From Lacrimispora xylanolytica (GTDB lineage: Bacteria; Bacillota; Clostridia; Lachnospirales; Lachnospiraceae), in assembly GCF_026723765.1 (NCBI RefSeq), contig NZ_CP113524.1, positions 4,015,001 through 4,079,000 on the forward strand: 64,000 nt of DNA, read 5' to 3'. This document shows, piece by piece, positions 1-9,658 of this stretch. The translations under genes were made by a program, and so were the position numbers. Within the stretch, counting starts at the first letter, position 1. Each line of letters begins with the position of its first letter. The notes beneath the pieces were generated by a model. That model had not been told where the DNA came from and searched no databases. It saw nothing but the letters and a program-made list of their open reading frames with translations.

Positions 1-3000
1 GTGGACCAGGGTGTTATAGTAATCTTTTCCCGGATCGTTCTTCTCCTGGGTGATGGTAAAGTGTCCCTTTCCGGATGGGTCTCCAGGAGACGTACCGGAA
101 ATTGCCTGAAGGTCTAAACCATAAGGATAAATTTCATAATCTCCTAACCGGCTGTGCGCCCGGATGACATATTTTCGCTTGTCCTCTCCATTCTCTCCCG
201 GCCATTCCTCATTAAATCGAATATGATATTTGGAAGAAAGTGCTGCCACACTGTCAGAAGCATTATAGTTGTAATAGTGACTCATTGCTTCTGGCGTCTG
301 ATCTGATCCGGCTTTCCCTCCTTCGTATACCGCTGGAAGTTCAATTTCTTTTGGAGCATCTGTCTTATAATGCTTATTGAAAAGATCTCCTAATTCCTTA
401 TTAAAAGGCTGCTGTTCTACGGCCACGTAGGTTCCGTAGGGGAGATATTCTGACACTCCATAGCAATATCCCGCCTCTGCATCTTCCTGATCGGCGCTTA
501 GGGTCGTGGTATCTTTGTCTTTTCCTCCTTCTTCTTCACTGTCCCAGTGAATGGAATAAATTTCATCAAGGTCGTAGCTAAAGAACGGTTTTAAATAATT
601 TTCCGCTTTTTTAATGGCTTCAGACAAAGCCTTATCATAAAGTTCATCCGGATATTTCTTCTGTTCGAAAGCCCCCTCCCTTTCTCCGGCCGGATTCTGT
701 TTTACCAGCTTTGCCACTTCATCATCCAAGTACCAGGTAATTGCAAACTGGCGGACATGATCAGAACGCTGGGAATTACTTTCAGCTTTAGGAGAGGTGC
801 TAATATTGTTTTTCATGTCTGAATTGTTATGGATGGCCGGGTATTCCTTTTGTCCTCCTCCCGTTCCAAACAGTAGCTGCTTGATCCAGGCAAATGGTTT
901 AAAGGAAGTGCTGCCTTTGTCTGTCCGGTCCCATTTATCTTCATTGGCTACTTTGATACCATCAAAAAATTTCTCATAATTGTAACCGCTGATCTCCCGG
1001 TCGTTTCCGGCTTCATCCTTAACTTTCTGCAAGCCTTTTTCCAAAATTGCTGTATACCCTGGATTTTGATCTGCATTGATATAACTATTTGTGTAACTAT
1101 AAAGTTCAGGATTGGCAATTGCTGCCTGGTTGGAATCTTTTTTCAGAGGAGTGGTCTCATAGTCTACGTTGGTGTATAGCTTTTGTGCTTTCTCCGGGAA
1201 TGAAGTCCGGTAAGCTTTGATATCCACGGTATTTCCATTCCGGTCCTGCCAGAGAATGCTTCCATCCTCTGCTCGGTAGAGCCGTTCTAAGTTGGACTTT
1301 AGGTAGACTTTAAACCGGAGGTTTTTCATATATGCTGCGTTGTCTTTGGTTCCCCCTCCCTGTTCGATATACTTATCCATTCCTCCAGCGTTTGCATAGG
1401 TATTATCTTCGTAGGTTCCATCCGCCTGGACCGATATATTCTTTGTGATCTTAACCTTCTGTATGATGGGCCGTCCTTGTAAGGAAACAGGGGCTAGTCT
1501 GGTCCCGCCGTCAGAATCGATCCGGGTCCGGTCATACCGGAGCGTCACGGATTCAATGTAACTTCCAGCACTGGCCATCTTTGGTGTCACAGAAATGTTA
1601 CCATAGTACTCTGCATACTCCTGGGGCGTGGTATAGGTTCCTTCCATCAGCTCCGTATTATATTTGATCCGGTACTCCTTTGTTTCGGTTCCCTCACCTC
1701 CAGATGCTTCTATGGTATAACCTGTTCCGTCATATACGGCTGTCACTGGTGTGTCCACGTCCTTTAATTCATAGCCTGGTGCTACCTGGATCTCTTCCTC
1801 TACCATGACCTTTTTTATACTTCCGTCATTGTTCCGGATGGGTTCGCCCTGGTCATAGACCCAATAGGTACGCTCCGGGCTTTCCTGTAAGGTGATTTTT
1901 GATAAATCTTCTGGAAAAACGGCCTGTTTATTAGAAAGTTCCCCGGCCTTTACCTTGGCAAAGGTAAGAAAACCATTACTATTTTCCTTATAATCTTCCA
2001 GCTGATCCACGGGGTAGGAAAGATATACATATCCATTAACTTCAGCTCCCTTGATCTTGTAAGTGATTGGCTGTTTGACTAAGACTATTTTTCTGGCTTC
2101 ATCGTAGATACCTGAAGAAATGGATGTACCTACCCGGTAGGAATAACGGATCACTGCATTTCCATCCGTGATATCCTCAATTCGTAAACAGTTAAAAACA
2201 GAAAGTCCAGCTTCCTCCATGCCTTCATACAAACTTTTTGCTTGTTCCTCAAAGGTCTCTCCCTCCACGGGAATTAACATCCAGGGTGCACCCTCATCTG
2301 GTTCCTTAAAGGAAGCCTTCTTTAGTGCTGCATTGGCATCCTCCATTAAGTCCTCGGTATTCTTCTTATCCTCAAAGGTAGGAATGGTATAACGCAGGGC
2401 ATTGTCCGGACGGACGGCGGTATGGTCATACTCCGGATCAGATACCAGACTTACCACCACACTCTCTCCATTGGGAAGGGTTATGGTATCCCCTGCCTTT
2501 GCAGCCACGCTCTGGCCGTTTATAATGACCTTGGCTCCCGTTTCTTCTGCCAGGGCCGTTTCTTCCCTGGATATATACTCCGTATGGGTCCCCTTGGGAT
2601 CTTCCACGATCTGGCTTCTTGTTTCGTAAAAGGAAGCTCCTGCCGGGATTCCCAGTGCGTAGATCTGATACCCGTTTGTGGCCCCACTGCTCTTAATGGT
2701 AAAGGTATTGCTTTTCTTTAAACGGTCTACCTCCAGGCTTCCTGCGGAAACAGTCCCCTCCGCCGATGGGTTCCCTCCGGCTTCAAAGGCTTCCCGGTTG
2801 GTATGAGCTGCATCTTTTCCATATACGGAAAGTTCATAGCCTTCCGACCGAGTCAACTCCTTGATGTAATACTGGGTACCGTCGGCGCCAACAAGAAGCG
2901 GCCGGCCGATCCAGGCATTACCGTTCAGTGTCTCATTGTTTTCAATGGGGTAGAAATGACTGCTCTCTCCGGTGCCATCCCGTCCTTGGTTGGAGGAAAG

Positions 3001-6000
3001 CTTCTGATATCCAGATGCGGTCTCACTTCGGCTGTCTGTCATGGAAATGCTGCTCCCACCGGAGGTATGGCCCTCAAACCGTTCTATATCAGACTCTTTA
3101 CTCACAGCCTTTCCCATGGAGGTATAGAGATTCGTGGGGGCACGATCTGCAAAACCGCCAGATCTCTTTTCAATGGCTCCCGTTTGATAGTTAAAGGTAT
3201 GTCCCGGTGCCTGGGTAATGGTCAGGAAACTGGCTTCCCCGTTCCGGTCCGTGGTCGCTATGGAAACCAGGTCATCCTTTTGAAATACTACTCCGGAATG
3301 GCCATCTGGATGGGAAACATCGGTAGCGGCAAATAGCCCATATACAGCTCCCTCCATGCTGCCATCACCTTGAGTATCGCCATAGGCGTTGTAATTCCCG
3401 GATTCCCCTTTCTTTAAGTCCATGTCCTTTTTATTGATATGGATATCTCCCTCGACACGGTGATCATAAACGATAAAGGTCCAGTCAATGGTAGATGAGC
3501 TTGGGGGAGAGATCCGGCTGGTCTCCGTTGACTCTGGAAGGGAGGATAAGGAGGAGCATCCTCCCGCCCCCTTTTTCTTACTGGTCAGTTTGAATAGGGA
3601 GTTTGTTTTGTCTGCTACCATTCGCAGACTTGATGTAATGCTTACCTTAATCTGCTCCAAAAAGCCGGTAAAGGAGATCCCTCCATCAATGGCATCTGCC
3701 TGGGAAAGTGTTGCCTTTTTCTTTTTCACTGGCTGTGGCAGTTCCAAAGGAAGTGTTTCCGGAATGGTCTCTTTAAGTGTTTCCGCTTGGGATTCCTGGG
3801 TCTCTTCCTGTGCCGTAGTCTCTTCCGGTACTTCTGCACTGATTTCTGGCTGTGTTTCTGCTTCTGTTGTGGTTTCTATGGCTTCAGAAGTTGTTTCTTC
3901 CGCCTCTTCTGCTTCTGTTTCCTTTTGGCTCTCCTCTTCCGTTTCTCGCTGTTTTTCTTCTTCCGGTTGTTCCATCGTTTCATTTTCGGAAGAAACTTCT
4001 ACTTCTGTCTCACGCTCCGTTTGTTCCTCATGGTCAGATACAATGAAATCCTTTTCATCAACCAGATCTACTTGCTCTACGGCACCAAAGCCCATGAGTA
4101 AGTCCTGTCTGGAAGTGAAATCATCTTTCTGAAGAAGGGACGTATCAAGGGAAATAGAATCTTCCTCCAAGTTGACAGAGCGCATACCAGAAGAACGGTA
4201 ATTCTTATACTCACTGGATGATACGGTTCTCCATTCTAACGGGATATCATCAGGATGGCTGCCATGAAGGGCATAGCCTGGAGCTGGAGTAGTTTCCTTT
4301 GCCGAGTACTCATAATCTAAGGAAATGAAGTCCTTATAAAACTGATCCCGGTCCTGTTCTAAGGCTTCCTTCTGTGGTGCACCGCTTGGATCAATGGCAT
4401 GGAAGAAACCACCTTTTTCTACCAGACGCTCACACTCCTGCACTCCGGACAGCCACTCGGCCCATTTGGTATCATGAAGTGCCTGGTTCTCTTCCTCTAC
4501 TCTTTCTATATCATCTTCATTTGTCGGATCTCCGGTTTCTTCGTCGTACTCTGGTTCTGGAACCTCTTCGTATTCAATGACTGGAGCTGGGTGACCAGAG
4601 CAATATCCCTTTTCATAGGTATAACTCTTAGCATCGGAATGGGCTTTCTTATTTACCATTCGTCCCAGAGAATCCACGTAGTGAAGTTCCCCGTTTTGAT
4701 TGGTAATATGGTCATCGGCCGAGCATGGATCATTTTCAGGGTTACTCCAGCGCTTAAATTGGGAACCAGAGGAATTCCCCTGGTTATAGAGATTTGCTCC
4801 AGAATCGTTCAGTCCAGTATCTCCGCTGTAATTAGTAGAGATCCTTTCTTCATCCCCTCCTGCATCCTCTTCCCAGGAAGCTCCGGTCAAGGAGCCAAGG
4901 TTGGAGGAATATCTCTCTGGACCATCAAGATCCAGGTCCGTATTATCAAGCTGGGAATCATCGAATTTCTCTAAAATATCCCACCTGGAACCAGCCAGAG
5001 GTTTTCCTGTCTCAGAATCAAACGTTGAGAGGGATACGTTATAATTAGCACCAAAGGCTTCCGTGTGTTTATAACGCTTTACTCCGTTTGGTAAGGAACC
5101 TGGAACTACATGAACTTCTAAATCTTTATCCAGCTTGGCGACAAAGTAGGTTTGAGATGCATCAAAGGTATAAACCAATCCCCATGGATCTCCAGGATCT
5201 TGTGTGTAAAATTTAAAAGTTGCAAGTTTTGCGGAACCTATGTCTTTTGCCAGCTCTAATCCATATTGACCGGGATTCGCCCAATACAAAACACCGATTC
5301 CCTTTCCATCCGTTGGAACTTCTCCAGACTGGGAAGAAAACACAAGACCAGCATCTGTAGGCCCGTTATAGGTCCAATCCCCATAAAGATCTTTTGCAGA
5401 AAATCTTTGATAGTAATCTTTTACCGCTGCATTAGGATAAGGCACGGTTATGGTGTATGTTTCAGTAGCATGGTCAATTTTGGCATGATAAATGGTTTCT
5501 TCTGCATCCACATCTAACTTACTTGTTATAGTTGCTGCATCCCATACCTGTCCAAACATCCATTCTGCCCAGTTTGTACAGCCTTTGGCTTTATATTCCT
5601 CTGGGATCTGAGTGCTGGATAGCTGACTATAAACAGAACGATCTCCCACTGCATTGGGGTTCATTTGTTTTATGACGGCTTGATAATTGTCACTGCCCTT
5701 GAAAATTATTAAATCAGTTGCTAAATCTATACCAGTAAAAGCGCACTCATCAGCTGCAATCCAATTTATAACAGAGGCAACAATGTATTTTGCTGTTCCC
5801 GCATTGGCATCATTGCAAGCTTCTATGCTGTCATTCTTACCCATGTAGCTGCCGTATACGTTCATGAGAAAGTTAAATTTCTCTAATTCTTCATTTCCAA
5901 TATCTTTTGGGAACTCTTCAGGTCTACTTGTTGCAGTCCAGTACTTTTCAAAAAAGGCCTGGCTTCCCAAATGAATCATGGTATTTCTATTATGTCCTTG

Positions 6001-6357
6001 TACACAATAAATAAAGGTTTTATCAAACTCCTTAAACTCACCTTTACTATGCTGTTTATTTTCAACGAGATATTGTTTTGCCCCAGCCGGAAAATTCCCC
6101 TCTTTTACTGGTGAACCAAGATGAAACACTTTATTTTCATACATTAAACCTGTAGCTGTATAGTTGTTATTGTTATCTGCGTCGTATCTAGCGGCATCCC
6201 AGGAAGGCAATGATACTGCTTCAATTAGCTGTGCATAGTCTGCAAAGGATACCATGATTGGTGGAACATAGGGCAGGAATGCCATAGTTGTTAGTATTAC
6301 AGCCATTACTCCAGCAGTCTTTCTCCTTAACTTCATCTTTTGCATAAATATTTTCAT
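1..6357 (-). CDS. Giant SpaA/Cna-B-type surface adhesin, 3' end outside window
   Basis: The frame is open from the ATG at 6357 to the window edge (2119 codons, no stop). The start has a GAGGA ribosome site about 8 nt upstream. Residues 1-40 form a long signal peptide (KLRRK followed by a hydrophobic stretch). The N-terminal segment (to about residue 330) includes YCVQG near residue 115, reminiscent of the Cys of thioester adhesion domains, but a matching Gln was not pinned down. A Cna-B-like strand pattern (DSETGKPLAGSRWDI) lies near residue 440, a Glu/Thr-rich linker near 775-855, and a SpaA-like domain (INKKDMDL, then GAVYGLFAATD) near 960-1010, followed by more prealbumin-like modules. Such proteins form isopeptide-stabilised stalks on the cell wall. 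The sorting signal or wall anchor must lie beyond the edge. Backbone-pilin and collagen-adhesin roles are both possible. Confidence 0.8.
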   Translation of the reverse strand, partial: MKIFMQKMKLRRKTAGVMAVILTTMAFLPYVPPIMVSFADYAQLIEAVSLPSWDAARYDADNNNNYTATGLMYENKVFHLGSPVKEGNFPAGAKQYLVENKQHSKGEFKEFDKTFIYCVQGHNRNTMIHLGSQAFFEKYWTATSRPEEFPKDIGNEELEKFNFLMNVYGSYMGKNDSIEACNDANAGTAKYIVASVINWIAADECAFTGIDLATDLIIFKGSDNYQAVIKQMNPNAVGDRSVYSQLSSTQIPEEYKAKGCTNWAEWMFGQVWDAATITSKLDVDAEETIYHAKIDHATETYTITVPYPNAAVKDYYQRFSAKDLYGDWTYNGPTDAGLVFSSQSGEVPTDGKGIGVLYWANPGQYGLELAKDIGSAKLATFKFYTQDPGDPWGLVYTFDASQTYFVAKLDKDLEVHVVPGSLPNGVKRYKHTEAFGANYNVSLSTFDSETGKPLAGSRWDILEKFDDSQLDNTDLDLDGPERYSSNLGSLTGASWEEDAGGDEERISTNYSGDTGLNDSGANLYNQGNSSGSQFKRWSNPENDPCSADDHITNQNGELHYVDSLGRMVNKKAHSDAKSYTYEKGYCSGHPAPVIEYEEVPEPEYDEETGDPTNEDDIERVEEENQALHDTKWAEWLSGVQECERLVEKGGFFHAIDPSGAPQKEALEQDRDQFYKDFISLDYEYSAKETTPAPGYALHGSHPDDIPLEWRTVSSSEYKNYRSSGMRSVNLEEDSISLDTSLLQKDDFTSRQDLLMGFGAVEQVDLVDEKDFIVSDHEEQTERETEVEVSSENETMEQPEEEKQRETEEESQKETEAEEAEETTSEAIETTTEAETQPEISAEVPEETTAQEETQESQAETLKETIPETLPLELPQPVKKKKATLSQADAIDGGISFTGFLEQIKVSITSSLRMVADKTNSLFKLTSKKKGAGGCSSLSSLPESTETSRISPPSSSTIDWTFIVYDHRVEGDIHINKKDMDLKKGESGNYNAYGDTQGDGSMEGAVYGLFAATDVSHPDGHSGVVFQKDDLVSIATTDRNGEASFLTITQAPGHTFNYQTGAIEKRSGGFADRAPTNLYTSMGKAVSKESDIERFEGHTSGGSSISMTDSRSETASGYQKLSSNQGRDGTGESSHFYPIENNETLNGNAWIGRPLLVGADGTQYYIKELTRSEGYELSVYGKDAAHTNREAFEAGGNPSAEGTVSAGSLEVDRLKKSNTFTIKSSGATNGYQIYALGIPAGASFYETRSQIVEDPKGTHTEYISREETALAEETGAKVIINGQSVAAKAGDTITLPNGESVVVSLVSDPEYDHTAVRPDNALRYTIPTFEDKKNTEDLMEDANAALKKASFKEPDEGAPWMLIPVEGETFEEQAKSLYEGMEEAGLSVFNCLRIEDITDGNAVIRYSYRVGTSISSGIYDEARKIVLVKQPITYKIKGAEVNGYVYLSYPVDQLEDYKENSNGFLTFAKVKAGELSNKQAVFPEDLSKITLQESPERTYWVYDQGEPIRNNDGSIKKVMVEEEIQVAPGYELKDVDTPVTAVYDGTGYTIEASGGEGTETKEYRIKYNTELMEGTYTTPQEYAEYYGNISVTPKMASAGSYIESVTLRYDRTRIDSDGGTRLAPVSLQGRPIIQKVKITKNISVQADGTYEDNTYANAGGMDKYIEQGGGTKDNAAYMKNLRFKVYLKSNLERLYRAEDGSILWQDRNGNTVDIKAYRTSFPEKAQKLYTNVDYETTPLKKDSNQAAIANPELYSYTNSYINADQNPGYTAILEKGLQKVKDEAGNDREISGYNYEKFFDGIKVANEDKWDRTDKGSTSFKPFAWIKQLLFGTGGGQKEYPAIHNNSDMKNNISTSPKAESNSQRSDHVRQFAITWYLDDEVAKLVKQNPAGEREGAFEQKKYPDELYDKALSEAIKKAENYLKPFFSYDLDEIYSIHWDSEEEGGKDKDTTTLSADQEDAEAGYCYGVSEYLPYGTYVAVEQQPFNKELGDLFNKHYKTDAPKEIELPAVYEGGKAGSDQTPEAMSHYYNYNASDSVAALSSKYHIRFNEEWPGENGEDKRKYVIRAHSRLGDYEIYPYGLDLQAISGTSPGDPSGKGHFTITQEKNDPGKDYYNTLVH

Positions 6358-6380
6358 TTTTTTATCCTCATTTTTGTAAC

Positions 6381-6420
6381 AAAAAAAGACCACCGATTAT
6401 GAATTAACCGATAGTCTTTT
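6381..6420 (-). terminator. Intrinsic terminator just upstream of the giant adhesin
   Basis: On the minus strand a roughly 14-bp stem (outer AAAGAC/GTCTTT, inner pairs including G-U) with a 7-nt loop is followed by a run of T. It lies after the 244-aa gene and ends about 24 nt before the adhesin start codon. Confidence 0.75.
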
Positions 6421-6443
6421 ATATTTTTATTTATTTTATTGTA

Positions 6444-7178
6444 TTAGAAGAATGGGTTTGGCGTTCCCCAAAGTTGTGCTGCTCTTCCACAAGAGTCATA
6501 ATCATATCCCAATGCTCCTATTGGAAAATCCGCATAACCATACCATTTATTTCCAGGATTAGTTTTTGGGTCAATAGTTTTCACCTTGCCGTCAATTATA
6601 AGCTGCCCCAGCTCATTAACCATATATCCATCTGGTGTAATTGTATTTGTATAAAGATATCCATACTCGTTAAAGCAGTAAGCATACTTTAGACCGTCTT
6701 TCTTTCCATCTGGAGAAACCATGAGCCATTGCCATTTACTTATAGGATAACAGCCATCACTACGTCCATACCACAAATTACTTACTCCTTTCTCATTTGT
6801 GGATTTTGTTGCATCTTGATGCCAGGAAAGAGGCTCATAAGTTAATGTATTTGCATATTCTAATTGCCCCTGCTGGGTGCCATAAGAAGCAACATGTCCA
6901 TTACCAAGTATTACAACACCATCTGCATTAGTAGTCATTCCACCAGCAAATGCTGCATTCTTCATAATATTTCCATGTAAATCTTTTATATAATACGTGT
7001 AGGTATCCTTCTTAATTGCTGTTCCTGCATTAAGAAAGAAATTCTTATTTTCCCACTCATTCGTCGTATACCCTGCTGGAAGTTTTTCAGCGGTCCAGGT
7101 GATTTCAGCAAAAGCCGGTGTTGCCATTGTTACAGTAAGTAATGTTGATAATATTGCTCCTAATAATCTCTTTTTCAT
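6444..7178 (-). CDS. Secreted 244-aa protein with wall-binding-like C-terminal motif
   Basis: A clear signal peptide (MKKRLLGAILSTLL, cleavage after AFA near residue 25) shows export. The body is rich in Trp, Tyr and Gly and I do not recognise a catalytic domain. Near residues 180-195 it has NTITPDGYMVNELGQL, the same short module that closes the wall-binding repeats of the 1388-aa and 752-aa proteins in this island, so surface attachment is inferred. The start has a GGAGGAAATGAT ribosome site. The gene begins 16 nt after the end of the 216-aa membrane protein, so the two are probably co-transcribed. It is followed by a strong terminator. Confidence 0.65.
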   Translation of the reverse strand: MKKRLLGAILSTLLTVTMATPAFAEITWTAEKLPAGYTTNEWENKNFFLNAGTAIKKDTYTYYIKDLHGNIMKNAAFAGGMTTNADGVVILGNGHVASYGTQQGQLEYANTLTYEPLSWHQDATKSTNEKGVSNLWYGRSDGCYPISKWQWLMVSPDGKKDGLKYAYCFNEYGYLYTNTITPDGYMVNELGQLIIDGKVKTIDPKTNPGNKWYGYADFPIGALGYDYDSCGRAAQLWGTPNPFF

Positions 7179-7194
7179 ATCATTTCCTCCCTTT

Positions 7195-7845
7195 TTACCT
7201 AAACAATATATCAGCTACAACATGAGCCCATAAAAGGTTATTATTGCTTTGTTGCCTCTTCAGAACCGCATCCATTTTACTTTCTACATTCCAGCGATGT
7301 ATTTGTTCTTCATAAAGATTCAACGCCTCTTTCATGGTATCTGCTCTTCCACATATCAATACATCTGCAAGAAAATCCGTTGACAATGGGTAACGATATT
7401 TTTCAGGTATTATACTAATAATTTCAATTTTTTCTTTAATAACAATATCTAACTGTTTTTTTAACTCATTGCTATTTAAAATTAATTGTTTTAGATTTCT
7501 ACTTACACTACTAAGCCCCCAAAATAACGATATAGGAAAATCAATTATACTTAAAATTAAGAAATATCTATAGACTGGTATTGCAAACTCATTTAAAAGA
7601 ACGGCATTTGGATTTGGTGGTTCGATGGGATAAGCTTGAATTAAACGATATATAAATATCCCAAACACTATAATAAATATCATAAACATGCTTGGAAGCC
7701 ATCTAACTATAACCTGACCAATTTTATGACTTATTCTTTTTTGCCGTTTAATTCCATTTTCACATGTGAGATACTGTTGATTTAATTCTAGAATCTTCTT
7801 GCACCAATATCCTGCTTCTTTTACTTTTTCTGCTGTAATATTCAT
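7195..7845 (-). CDS. Two-span membrane protein of unknown function
   Basis: This 216-aa protein starts with a charged cytoplasmic segment. It has hydrophobic spans near residues 50-70 (MFMIFIIVFGIFIY) and 90-115 (YFLILSIIDFPISLFWGL), then a long, predicted helical C-terminal half (LKKQLDIVIKEKIEII). No family was recognised. It directly precedes the secreted 244-aa gene. Its AT-rich composition resembles the AT-rich 5' parts of the neighbouring giant genes. It may be an accessory factor of the surface island, but that rests only on position. Confidence 0.6.
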   Translation of the reverse strand: MNITAEKVKEAGYWCKKILELNQQYLTCENGIKRQKRISHKIGQVIVRWLPSMFMIFIIVFGIFIYRLIQAYPIEPPNPNAVLLNEFAIPVYRYFLILSIIDFPISLFWGLSSVSRNLKQLILNSNELKKQLDIVIKEKIEIISIIPEKYRYPLSTDFLADVLICGRADTMKEALNLYEEQIHRWNVESKMDAVLKRQQSNNNLLWAHVVADILFR

Positions 7846-8162
7846 ACTCTATGCCCTTTGTTACATAATTGACATCATCATAATTTCATGATATCCTAAC
7901 AAAAGGTAACGACTTTTTAGTAGTTTCCTAATTATTATTTTCAAAAACAACCATTCTCACTGGTCAGTCGGGGTGGTTATTTTTTTTATTTAGGTCTTAA
8001 TCTGTCTACAGTATACCATAATATGGTAATTTAATCAAATTTCTCTATCCAATTCCTTTTGAATGAAACACTCTCTTAACATAAGTACATGGTATGGTAA
8101 GTTAAGTTTTTCCCACTTTACGTGATTTTTTTGATACCGGAATGAACGGAACTGAGTTCCGC
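7846..8162. other. Intergenic stretch, no gene seen
   Basis: It holds a bidirectional terminator-like hairpin (7941-7988) and short AT-rich palindromic bits such as ACCATAATATGGT near 8018. No ORF or tRNA was seen. Confidence 0.6.
7941..7988. terminator. Bidirectional hairpin terminator
   Basis: AACCA (7949-7953) pairs with TGGTT (7974-7978), extended by G-U pairs. An eight-T run follows on the plus strand and a T-rich run (TGTTTTTG) on the minus strand. It probably ends the hicBA transcript. Confidence 0.55.
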
Positions 8163-8570
8163 TCACCGATTAATATTAAGCTGAGATTTTATTGCATCCT
8201 GCAATAGTTGAGAGAAGTTTATATCATGCTCCAAGGCAACAGCATTAAGCCAAGCAGGAAGGGTTACGGTACGATTCACCGATTGATTTACCCGCGCCAT
8301 GCGAACAGAAGGCATAAATACGTCTATCAAAACCACCCTCTCATTTTCACCAACATGGAAATTTGATAGCGGTGTAGGCTGAGGTATCTCCTCCTCATCC
8401 TCTTCTAATCCGCAAAGAGCACAGCCAAGCAATTCTCTAGCAGAGAGAAAAGCATCATCATCATCGTTTCCACTGGTAGCACAATCCAAATCAGGAAATA
8501 CCACTGCAATTTCCTTTTCTGGTTCATACGTAAAAATTGCAGGGTAAAAATAACGATCTGTCTTTTTCAT
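8163..8570 (-). CDS. hicB: HicB-family antitoxin
   Basis: At 135 aa this has the two-part HicB layout: an N-terminal partial RNase-H-like fold (YFYPAIFTYEPEKEIAVVFPD, then a DDDDAFLSARELL helix, broken here for length) and a C-terminal DNA-binding segment (NRTVTLPAWLNAVALEHDINFSQLLQDAI) of ribbon-helix-helix/HTH type. The start is preceded by a GGAGG site 8 nt upstream. HicB normally neutralises the mRNA-cleaving HicA and represses the operon. Here the adjoining hicA reading frame is broken, so HicB appears to be an orphan antitoxin or repressor. Confidence 0.85.
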   Translation of the reverse strand: MKKTDRYFYPAIFTYEPEKEIAVVFPDLDCATSGNDDDDAFLSARELLGCALCGLEEDEEEIPQPTPLSNFHVGENERVVLIDVFMPSVRMARVNQSVNRTVTLPAWLNAVALEHDINFSQLLQDAIKSQLNINR

Positions 8571-8614
8571 GGTAAAAGCCTCCTTCTACTAATTTTGTCA
8601 GGAGATAACCAGGG

Positions 8615-8817
8615 CTATTTAAACTTTAGCCCAGACTGTCTTTCAATACTTTTAAACGTTGGAAGCGGTATGTCTTTGTCAGGATGTTTTACCGTTTTAC
8701 GCCCCTTTTTAGTTGGATGTTTATATCGGTGATGACTTCTCGTCACTCCAACTTCATACCAACCATCAGCTTAAAGTATCGAAATAACCTCTCTTGATGA
8801 GTAACTCTTTATGTAAC
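8615..8817 (-). pseudogene. hicA: Decayed HicA toxin
   Basis: The C-terminal part reads cleanly as HicA: WYEV, then SHHRYKHPTKKG, then TVKHPDKDIPLPTFKSIERQ and GLKFK-stop at 8615. HicA's catalytic His (SHH) is retained. Upstream, the frame is lost: HKELLIK is followed by a one-base shift, then EVISIL, a TAA stop, then ADGWYEV. No ATG is found at the expected start although a CAGGAGGG ribosome site is still present near 8824. Two independent lesions plus a lost start make active toxin unlikely. Confidence 0.75.
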
Positions 8818-8966
8818 TTACCCTCCTGACAAAAAAATACAATACATATAATAATATTTGTCTACACGGGCAAAGATTATTATATTTATTAATTCTACTT
8901 AGAGGCTTTTTCTATCGGCTAAAATATATATGGTTTTCAATGTACTAGTTTACTTTTTTAATCTTT

Positions 8967-9158
8967 TTATCTTATCTCTTTTGCTTTTGGGTATATTCTT
9001 TTTACTATATGATCCGGAACATCTACATACTCTCCTATATTCAGTAAGACACATATCATATGATAGTCTGTCCCTACCACAATTCCATATTTTTCTCCAG
9101 TTTCTGATATTACTGATACCGGAATAACTTTGTTTTTATCTTTAGTCGTTAACTTCAT
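8967..9158 (-). CDS. 63-aa hypothetical protein downstream of ssb
   Basis: This small charged protein has a Lys-rich start and beta-strand pattern (VIPVSVISETGEKYGIVVG). Its stop-to-start gap from ssb is 8 nt, which supports co-transcription and translation with ssb. No family was recognised and no signal peptide or membrane span is visible, so it is probably cytoplasmic. Confidence 0.5.
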   Translation of the reverse strand: MKLTTKDKNKVIPVSVISETGEKYGIVVGTDYHMICVLLNIGEYVDVPDHIVKRIYPKAKEIR

Positions 9159-9166
9159 CTTCCCAC

Positions 9167-9607
9167 TTATGAATTAAATGGAAGTCCCTGATCATCCACC
9201 CCATTCGGGATATTCATAAAGCCATCTCCCATACTTGATGGTTCTGGTCTGGAGTGAGCCTGACTGCCATCATCTGAAGCTTGTTTGCTATCCGCAAATT
9301 CCTGCTCTTCTATAACAACATCCGTGGTATTAACCTTTATGCCGTCTTTATTTGTATAACTTCCAGTTTGAATGTGTCCTGAAATTAAGACTCTCATTCC
9401 CTGGCGGAAATACTTCTCTGCAAACTCCCCAGCCTTGTCAAAAGCCACGCAGTTAATAAAATCAGCCGTCTGTTCATCTTCCTGACTTTTACGCCATCTA
9501 CGGTCAACGGCTAAGCTATATCTAGCAATTGCCATGGAACGCTCTCCTTGGGAGTATCTTACTTCTGGATCACGGGTCAATCTGCCCATTAAAATTACCT
9601 TGTTCAT
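9167..9607 (-). CDS. ssb: Single-stranded DNA-binding protein
   Basis: At 146 aa it has the typical SSB OB-fold sequence: MNKVILMGRLTRDPEVRY at the start, DFINCVAFDKAGEFAEKYF near residues 50-70, and VLISGHIQTGSYTNKDG near 75-95. It ends with a disordered linker and a tail DDQGLPFNS, a weaker form of the usual acidic DDDIPF tip that recruits repair and replication proteins. It binds ssDNA during replication and recombination. Its position in the middle of a surface-protein island, away from the usual rpsF/rpsR context, suggests an element-borne second copy, as carried by many conjugative elements. Confidence 0.92.
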   Translation of the reverse strand: MNKVILMGRLTRDPEVRYSQGERSMAIARYSLAVDRRWRKSQEDEQTADFINCVAFDKAGEFAEKYFRQGMRVLISGHIQTGSYTNKDGIKVNTTDVVIEEQEFADSKQASDDGSQAHSRPEPSSMGDGFMNIPNGVDDQGLPFNS

Positions 9608-9658
9608 TTCTTCCTCCTCTCCTCCTCTACATTTCAGCAGAGGAGGTATGTATTTAAC

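Noticed and set aside
2803-4974. Several plus-strand ORFs of 100-214 aa at the left of the window
   Set aside because: They lie opposite the continuous minus-strand adhesin frame, whose Cna-B-like sequence is clearly coding.
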